A model generated the notes under the pieces. That model was not told the DNA's origin and made no database searches. It worked only from the letters and a program-made list of their open reading frames with translations. The position numbers and the translations under genes were made by a program. From Chrysochromulina tobinii (lineage: Eukaryota > Haptophyta > Prymnesiales > Chrysochromulinaceae): a stretch of DNA of 26,356 bases. Location of the stretch: contig JWZX01002609.1 of NCBI GenBank assembly GCA_001275005.1, positions 1 to 26,356 on the forward strand. The letters run 5' to 3'. Shown here in pieces: positions 16,328-22,308 of this stretch; position 1 is the stretch's first letter; each line of letters starts with the position of its first letter.

Positions 16328-17803
16328 TCAGTGGCCGTGGCCGTGGCCGTGGCCGTGGCCGTGGCCGTGAGCGTCCTCCGCGCCGGCCGGTACGCAGTGC
16401 TCGTGATCATAGAGGACGAGGCCGATCGAGATGGCGCCAGCCACGAAGGCGAGGTATGCGGCGATGCGGAGCATGTTGCTGTTGACGGAGCCGTGTACGC
16501 GGTTCATGCACTCCGTCGCGCCGATCTGGATGTAGACGCCACCGCCAAAAGCAAGCAGCAGACCCTGCGCACGGATGTCGATGTCGCCCATCCCGACCAT
16601 GATGATCGCGCCCCAGATGACCGACGTGCCCGACAAAAAGTTCCATAAGAGCGCCAGCGGGGTGGAGAGGTTGCCCTGCTTCGGGTCCGTCAGCACGAGG
16701 TAGTCGGACACCTCCTGCGCGAACTCGTGGTACACTGTGGAAGCAGCGATGCTCCAGCCAACGGTCTGATCGCAGTACATGAACGCGAAGCCGATGAGGA
16801 TGCCGTCGACGAGGTTGTGGATAAAGTCGCCCACTAGTACGCCGCTCAGGACACGGATGCGCTTCGACTTTTCGCTGATCTCGATCTGGATGCCGTCCTT
16901 GGTGTTCGCCGTGTCGGGTGAGGAGGCCGGCGGCATGATCGAGTGGACAACGACCTCCAGAAGGCTGGACGTGATGAAGCCGGTCAGGATGAGGGCGCCC
17001 CACATGAAGGCGGAGAAAGACTCGTTCGGATCGGTAAGCAAGTGCGTCGCCTCGTGCAGCATCAAGAAGAAGGCCGCGGCGAGCAGCGCGCCCGAGGCGA
17101 AGGCGTTCGCCAGGGAGAAGAGGCCCGCAGGATACTTGTTCCTCAAGTTGTTGCACCCGGGAACGACGAAGACGACGCCGGTGAACGTGATGAGGTTGAC
17201 GATGATCGCGGCGCCGATGGCGATGCCCCACGGGCGGGGAACCTCTGCCTCCACCTCCTCGGGGAGCTCGTGCACGGGCTCGATGTCGTCGCCATGCACG
17301 TCCTTGAAGTAGTGCATATCGCGCTCGAACTCGACGGGCACGTGCTGGGCGAAGATGGCGATGGCAGCGACGTCCGTGGTGTTGACGAAGAAGGATGAGG
17401 TGGGGTTGATGCCCACGGCGAAGTGCAGCTCGTAGCAATAATCCACGCCGCCCGGAAGGTTCGCGGGGATCGTAGGCAGGATGTACTCGTTCACTTCGAC
17501 CTCGGTGCAGTTGACGCCGAAGCTGTGGCCCGCCTCCTCCTCGACCGCGTGGAGCGACTCCTCGGTCGAGTCGGGGATCGAGAAGATGACCATCTTCATG
17601 CTCGGGTCCACGTACCCGTGGTTGTCCTCCACACCCTCGACGGCCTGAGCCTGCCATACGTAGTGGCTGTCAGGCGTGTCGAAGCTCCCGGCCCATTCCC
17701 AGCCGGACTCGGCCTCGCCATGGCCACCACCGTGGCCATGGCCACCACCGGCGGCTGCGGTGGCGAGCATGCTCATGCCGATCGACAAGGCGAGACTACG
17801 CAT
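16328..17803 (-). CDS. ZIP-family (SLC39) metal transporter with N-terminal signal and poly(His-Gly) tail
   Basis: ZIP transporters move zinc, iron or manganese into the cytosol from outside or from organelles. The 491-residue product starts MRSLALSIGMSMLATAAAGG, a likely signal peptide, then a short His/Gly-rich stretch and a luminal or extracellular region to about 195 with NCT and NTT glycosylation sites. About eight membrane spans follow, starting at IGAAIIVNLITFTGVVFVV. HNLVDGILIG (near 326) is the TM4 metal motif. HEFAQEVSDY (near 357) is the TM5 motif; family members of the LIV-1 type usually read HExPHExxD, so here Pro is Ala and the second His is Gln. The C-terminus is seven to eight His-Gly pairs. 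The ATG at 17803 is the first in frame. Substrate cannot be decided from sequence. Confidence 0.92.
   Translation of the reverse strand: MRSLALSIGMSMLATAAAGGGHGHGGGHGEAESGWEWAGSFDTPDSHYVWQAQAVEGVEDNHGYVDPSMKMVIFSIPDSTEESLHAVEEEAGHSFGVNCTEVEVNEYILPTIPANLPGGVDYCYELHFAVGINPTSSFFVNTTDVAAIAIFAQHVPVEFERDMHYFKDVHGDDIEPVHELPEEVEAEVPRPWGIAIGAAIIVNLITFTGVVFVVPGCNNLRNKYPAGLFSLANAFASGALLAAAFFLMLHEATHLLTDPNESFSAFMWGALILTGFITSSLLEVVVHSIMPPASSPDTANTKDGIQIEISEKSKRIRVLSGVLVGDFIHNLVDGILIGFAFMYCDQTVGWSIAASTVYHEFAQEVSDYLVLTDPKQGNLSTPLALLWNFLSGTSVIWGAIIMVGMGDIDIRAQGLLLAFGGGVYIQIGATECMNRVHGSVNSNMLRIAAYLAFVAGAISIGLVLYDHEHCVPAGAEDAHGHGHGHGHGHGH
16331..16372 (-). repeat. 6-bp microsatellite encoding the His-Gly tail
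   Basis: GTGGCC is repeated about seven times on the plus strand (GGCCAC on the coding strand), giving the (His-Gly)n end of the ZIP transporter. The repeat stops at the stop codon, so length changes would alter only the tail. Confidence 0.9.
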
Positions 17804-18525
17804 GGTGCTGCGGCCCTGGACGGAAGAGATGCAGTCGCCCGATATCGAGTACCATCGAGTAGGAATTCACTACCCCGACCGCCCCGACCGCCCCGTTTCG
17901 GCGAGTGTAACCAAAAACAAATCACAAAAAAAATCGAAAACGCATATCATAAGTAATTCCTACATGTAAAAGTTCGAAGCCCTCGTGTGGAGAAGTTACA
18001 TCGGAGCGGCCGGCTCGCCGTAAAATGACGCTGTGGAGCCGGGACAACAGGTTGGGTTTTGCCGAGAAAGTTGTCCGAGATACGAAATTCCTTGAAGCTT
18101 GACCAAGATGGAGATCTCCATCTCGTTGAACGCGTTTGTTCGTTTGAGTCGGACGTCACCACGCGCGCGCGCCATCGCGATCACCTTTCAACGGCCGTCG
18201 CCATCAGCAGCTGGCGCGTCATCTCGGTGGAGTCGCGGATAGTCATGAGACATGACAGTGTGCATCTCTTCTGGTGCATCCTATGTGTGTGCATCAGGTG
18301 AACTGGTTCAGGACACAGGAGCATGAAGTGAGCGAAGGGGAGCGAAGGGATGTTCAATCTCAGGAAGCCGTTGCGTACTACAGGACTCTCTTATTACATG
18401 CTGGTCATCTCGGCGAGCGTAACGCCGACTTTTGGATCGAGCACCAAGCCTAGCGCTCGAGGCGACGCGTCGGATTCGCCAAAAAAACGGCTGTGCTTTT
18501 GCCTACCCGGTAGTAAGCCGTTCTG
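17804..18525. promoter_or_regulatory. Divergent promoter region of ZIP and FKBP-WD40 genes
   Basis: This 722-bp gap separates the starts at 17803 (minus) and 18526 (plus). It contains 2.5 copies of the 9-bp unit CCCCGACCG (17873-17895), an A-rich segment (about 17910-17945) and a perfect 18-bp palindrome at 18106-18123. No coding region is supported. The promoter role is inferred from position. Confidence 0.5.
18106..18123. promoter_or_regulatory. Perfect 18-bp palindrome AGATGGAGATCTCCATCT
   Basis: Every base of the 18-bp site pairs with its reverse complement. It lies about 420 bp upstream of the FKBP-WD40 start and about 300 bp from the ZIP start. A dimeric regulator site is possible; no known factor is assigned. 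Confidence 0.5.
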
Positions 18526-20568
18526 ATGCCGACGACGAACGAAGGCAAGCATTGGCTCGCCAATAACTCGAAACTCGACGGCGTCAAGGTGCTCCCGAGC
18601 GGGCTACAGTACAAGGTCGTTCGCGCAGCCGAGCCAGGCGCCAAGAGTCCGCTAGAGACGACGCCGTGCAGCGTGCACTACCGCGGCACGCTGATTGATG
18701 GAACCGAGTTCGACAGCAGTCACTCGCGTGGTCAGCCGAGCCTACTGGCTCCATCAGAAGTTATCAAGGGTTGGAGAGAGGCGATGCTGATCATGGCGGA
18801 GGGCGACCTCTGGATCATATCTATACCCTCAGAGTTAGCCTACGGCGATTCCATGCGAGGACAGTTTATCACTCCTGGTGCCGTCCTCATCTTTGAACTC
18901 GAGATGATCGCTGTCAAGGGCGACGTTGAGAGCAAGACGGCAGTAGTCCATACCCCGGAGAGCCGCGACTCGCTGATGAGACCGCCCGTCGGTGGGCCGC
19001 CGCCGCACGCAGAGAAGGGCAAGCGCATTCAAATCATCGGCTTGGAAGCCAAGCCAGAATACAACGATCAGCTGGGCACGGTCATCTCGTGGGATGAGGC
19101 GAGGCAGCGCGCGGGCATCCTGCTCGACAGCGGCGCAAGCTTCGCTCTCAAGCCAGCCAATCTGTGGCCGGTGAGCAGCGAGGGCGACTATGATGGGGCG
19201 AAGCCGCCACCGCCACCGCCACCGCCACCGCCACCGCCACCGCCACCGCCGCCTCCTGCCGAGACAAAAGCGCCCGACGAGGCTCCGGCGGCGACAGTGG
19301 CGGCGCCTCCGCCTGAGCCTGTGGACTTCGTGCCTCCTGTGGACTTCTGGTTTGGCAAAGGGGCCACTCCCTCGCCGCCTACGGCCCCGCCTCCGGCGGC
19401 GAGGATGAGGACGACTCCCTCGGTGAGCATCTCCACAGTGCCGATGGACGCATGGTGCACTGGACTGGTCGAGAAACAGAACTTCTTCCGTGCCCCTGGC
19501 AAGGAGCCCGGGGCGGCCGGCGTCGTGTTGGTAGGTGACGACGAGGCGGCGTTGGCGGTGACGCGCTCTTACGAGAGCGACGTGGAGACCATTGGCGTGT
19601 ACAGCGTGGCGAGCGGCGATGCGATCAGGGCGCTCAAGGGCCATTCAGATGTCGTCACCGCACTCGCCGTCGATCGCGAAAATCCGCACCTGCTCGCGAG
19701 CACGGGGGCGGACGGGACGGTGCGCGTGTGGGAGCTGAGCACAGGCAAGTGCGTGGCGATGGCGACGGTCCCTGATGCGCTGTGCGCCGTCGGAGTATGC
19801 AGCCCTTACGTGATCACGGGTGGCGAGCACGCGACGCTCTGGCAACTCGACGAGCACCCTCAGAAGGCTCATTCGGTGGAAGGTGTGAAGATAGGTGTGC
19901 AGGCTCCAGCGGCCGGCGAGGTGCCGCTGCTCTCGATGCTGGGACGACAGGAACACTCCACCACCGTGTACTGTGTGGGCCTGTGCGCGAGCGGAGATGC
20001 GTGCTCCGTCGGACGAAACTCGACAGATTTACGCCTGTGGGGGGCACCATCGGACTGTGAAGAGAGGCCGCAGCCCGTGCACGTCAAGCTGCCGGAGGCC
20101 TCGGGGTATGCGATGGCCGTGGAGGGGATCAACGTGTACCTCGGACTTCGGAACGGCGCCGTTGCATGCTATGAGCTTGGGAGTGGTACCGCCAGGCACC
20201 TGTTCACGGCAAACGTGGCGGGGTACGAGGTGACCAGCCTCGCCGTGCGCAGGTGCGACGCCGATGTGATCGTCGCCGTCGGCTGCGAGTTTGCACCACA
20301 GGCGATCCGTATCTTCGGGCTTGCACGCTTCGTGCCCGGCCGACCGACGCCCAAGGCGAAACTCTTGGCCAACCAAGACTCGTTCCACCCAGTCGTCTCA
20401 CTCGCATTCAGTGCGAGCGGTGGGCTGCTCGCCGCCATGGGCAACGATGAAGAGCTCGAAGTGTATGCGCCGGGCTTCGGCGAGAAAAAGCTGGCGCAAT
20501 ACAATCCCGAGGATCCAGTCGAGGAAGTGCAGTATGCCAAGGACGGAGTCACGAGGCTGGTCTGGTAA
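18526..20568 (+). CDS. FKBP-type peptidyl-prolyl isomerase fused to a WD40 propeller
   Basis: The 680-residue product starts with an FKBP domain (about 20-130) preceded by the MIP/FkpA-like segment LDGVKVLPSGLQYKV. Ligand-pocket residues match FKBPs: Y52 (VHYRG), F62-D63 (EFDSS), V79-I80 and W83 (EVIKGW), Y106 (ELAYGD) and F123 (LIFELE), so isomerase activity is plausible. A small domain at about 166-215 has IIGLEAKPEYNDQLGTV ending in KPANLWPV, a module I know from many algal and protist proteins. A poly-Pro linker follows (about 227-246), then from about 310 a beta-propeller with WD-like units, for example LLASTGADGTVRVWEL and SVGRNSTDLRLWG. No signal or membrane span is seen. Cyclophilin-WD40 proteins (PPWD1) act in spliceosomes; this could be an FKBP analogue, which is speculation. 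Confidence 0.88.
   Translation: MPTTNEGKHWLANNSKLDGVKVLPSGLQYKVVRAAEPGAKSPLETTPCSVHYRGTLIDGTEFDSSHSRGQPSLLAPSEVIKGWREAMLIMAEGDLWIISIPSELAYGDSMRGQFITPGAVLIFELEMIAVKGDVESKTAVVHTPESRDSLMRPPVGGPPPHAEKGKRIQIIGLEAKPEYNDQLGTVISWDEARQRAGILLDSGASFALKPANLWPVSSEGDYDGAKPPPPPPPPPPPPPPPPPPAETKAPDEAPAATVAAPPPEPVDFVPPVDFWFGKGATPSPPTAPPPAARMRTTPSVSISTVPMDAWCTGLVEKQNFFRAPGKEPGAAGVVLVGDDEAALAVTRSYESDVETIGVYSVASGDAIRALKGHSDVVTALAVDRENPHLLASTGADGTVRVWELSTGKCVAMATVPDALCAVGVCSPYVITGGEHATLWQLDEHPQKAHSVEGVKIGVQAPAAGEVPLLSMLGRQEHSTTVYCVGLCASGDACSVGRNSTDLRLWGAPSDCEERPQPVHVKLPEASGYAMAVEGINVYLGLRNGAVACYELGSGTARHLFTANVAGYEVTSLAVRRCDADVIVAVGCEFAPQAIRIFGLARFVPGRPTPKAKLLANQDSFHPVVSLAFSASGGLLAAMGNDEELEVYAPGFGEKKLAQYNPEDPVEEVQYAKDGVTRLVW
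19204..19257 (+). repeat. CCGCCA microsatellite encoding a poly-Pro linker
   Basis: About eight CCGCCA units give an uninterrupted run of prolines between the small KPANL-type domain and the WD40 part of the FKBP fusion. The unit keeps the frame. Confidence 0.9.
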
Positions 20569-20763
20569 TCTCGGGGTCCGAACCGGCTCTAAGAGTCCAG
20601 CTCCAGGGGAGGTTGTAGTAGGGGAGGCAGAACAGACCAAACGAGAACTTTGACTTGACTTGACTTGACTTGACTTGACTTGACTTGACTTGACTTGACC
20701 TTTCTTGACTTTATCGATGTCGAAGGGCCACCTCTGTGCACACAGACGTCGTCCACATAAACG
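20569..20763. promoter_or_regulatory. Short gap between FKBP-WD40 stop and SLC35F-like start
   Basis: The 195-bp gap between two same-strand genes must carry the 3' end of the first and the promoter of the second. Its central feature is the (TTGAC)10 microsatellite. No other element is recognised. Confidence 0.45.
20650..20699 (+). repeat. (TTGAC)10 pentanucleotide microsatellite
   Basis: Ten perfect TTGAC units run from 20650 to 20699, with one more isolated TTGAC a few bases later. The repeat ends 64 bp before the start of the transporter gene, so it may lie in its promoter or 5' UTR. Confidence 0.95.
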
Positions 20764-21936
20764 ATGAGTTGCGAGGGGAGCGAGTCGCTCAGCGCCGCGC
20801 TGCTTGTCAATAGCCCAAAGTTGCTGGCGCCGCGACGGCCGCATGATGGCAGGCTCGTCGGCTACCTCGCTCTGGGGCTCTTACTCTGCTCGCAGGTGGG
20901 TCAAGCCGAGGTCGCTCAATACATCCAGACCACACTCCGGTTCAACAAGCCGTACATGGTCACATGGATCAATCATAGCACAATGGCGCTACTCGTACCA
21001 GCGAACTGGCGCAATGGCACACGAGAGAAGCTCGAGACGGTATTCGGAATGCGCATGCGGCATATAATCGCGCTGATGGCCATGCTGGCGTTAGTGTACA
21101 CCTTCGGCGACTACGCCTGGTACTTGGCGCTGCCGTACACGACCGTGACGGAGGCGACCGCGCTCTTCAACTCCCAGAGCGTGTGGGCCTACTTCTTCTC
21201 GGTATTGCTACTAGGTGAAGAGGTGCGCACACTCAAGGTGGTCGCGCTGCTACTCTCTGTTGGCGGCATCGTCGTGATCACCACTTGGGCAGACAGCGGC
21301 AGCGACGGCCACAGCGTAGCTGCAAACGGCACCGTGCCCTCGATGCCGCCTGCGTCAACGCCGTCTCCAGCACCGCCGTCGAACGGCTTTAGAGGCTCGC
21401 GGCTCGTCGGCGATGCCTTCGCTCTTGGTGCCGCTATGGCGTACGCGCTGTACGAGGTGTTGTACAAACGCGGGCTTGGTGACGGCGGCAGCGACGACGC
21501 GAGGCTCGTCAACGTGGCGACGGGCTTGGTGGGCGTCTGCTCCATTGTGATCGCCGCTCCCGGCTTTCCCGTGCTCGACTCACTGGGCGTGGAGCCGTTT
21601 GAGCTGCCGCCGAGCGTAACCGTCACGTTGTGGCTGGCGCTCAATGCGTCGCTCGCGCTGGTGTACAATGCCTCCTTTATGATGTCCGTGGCGCGGCTCT
21701 CACCGCTCATCACTTCCGTCGGCTTCATGCTCACCATCCCGATGGCCTCGGTGGTCGACGTGCTCTGGCACCACGCGCCCCTGACTTGGGCAGACGCGGG
21801 CGGCGGAGTGCTTATCGTGGCTGGCTTTGGGCTGCTCTTCTCCTCTGACGCTAGGTGGACGAAGGCGCGGGGCAGCCCCAGTGGTGCAGCCGCTCATGCA
21901 GCCGCTCTCGAGACGCAGACGGTCGGCACGCGGTAG
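20764..21936 (+). CDS. SLC35F/EamA-type membrane transporter
   Basis: The 390-residue product is a drug/metabolite-transporter-superfamily permease. About nine to ten hydrophobic spans are visible, including LVGYLALGLLLCSQ, a span at HIIALMAMLALVYTFGDYAW, TEATALFNSQSVWAYFFSVLLLGE (the conserved S-V-T-E-A-T-A-L type helix of SLC35F and plant relatives), VVALLLSVGGIVVITTWA, DAFALGAAMAYALYEVLYKR, and the second-repeat helices around MSVARLSPLITSVGF and GVLIVAGFGLLFSS. A Pro/Ser linker joins the two five-helix halves. Relatives carry diverse substrates, including nucleotide sugars and thiamine-like compounds, so none is assigned. The ATG at 20764 is the first in frame. No clear targeting peptide is present. 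Confidence 0.87.
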   Translation: MSCEGSESLSAALLVNSPKLLAPRRPHDGRLVGYLALGLLLCSQVGQAEVAQYIQTTLRFNKPYMVTWINHSTMALLVPANWRNGTREKLETVFGMRMRHIIALMAMLALVYTFGDYAWYLALPYTTVTEATALFNSQSVWAYFFSVLLLGEEVRTLKVVALLLSVGGIVVITTWADSGSDGHSVAANGTVPSMPPASTPSPAPPSNGFRGSRLVGDAFALGAAMAYALYEVLYKRGLGDGGSDDARLVNVATGLVGVCSIVIAAPGFPVLDSLGVEPFELPPSVTVTLWLALNASLALVYNASFMMSVARLSPLITSVGFMLTIPMASVVDVLWHHAPLTWADAGGGVLIVAGFGLLFSSDARWTKARGSPSGAAAHAAALETQTVGTR

Positions 21937-22308
21937 CCCTTGCTGCATACGAATGGTAGGACATCCCTACGATGAATCTATACGCATTTTATTTTTAAGC
22001 CGACGGAGCATGAAAACATAGACTCGCGCGGTGTGCGCGGTCGTGCGCCGTCGGGCGAGCGATACCGGCTATTCAGAATACACACGAGGACGGCGCGGGG
22101 CCACACCGCTAGGGCGCGCGCAGGCTGGGGCCTGGGCGGCAGGCGCGCAAGCCGCGTGCAGCCTCCACCTCTCTGCACTCCGGGGGGCGCGCTACCCGCA
22201 CCCCTCATACACGCTAACAGTCGGCCACTGCAGTGCTACAGTCCACGTCGCCCTTCGGCTCGCCCCCTTGCACGCGGCCACGCAGCGACTGCGGTGCGCG
22301 GGCGCCCC
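21937..22308. other. Intergenic region between convergent transporter and NADPH oxidase genes
   Basis: This 372-bp stretch holds two 3' flanks. An AT-rich segment (21982-22000, with ATTTTATTTTTAAG) is a likely 3'-end region of the transporter transcript. No supported coding region is seen. Confidence 0.5.

Noticed and set aside
16407-17657. 416-codon minus-strand open frame overlapping the ZIP gene
   Set aside because: Arg/His/Pro-rich out-of-frame shadow; the ZIP frame has membrane spans and both metal motifs.
17873-17895. CCCCGACCG repeats as metal-response elements upstream of the ZIP gene
   Set aside because: They do not match the TGCRCNC metal-response core; low-copy GC repeats are common in this DNA.
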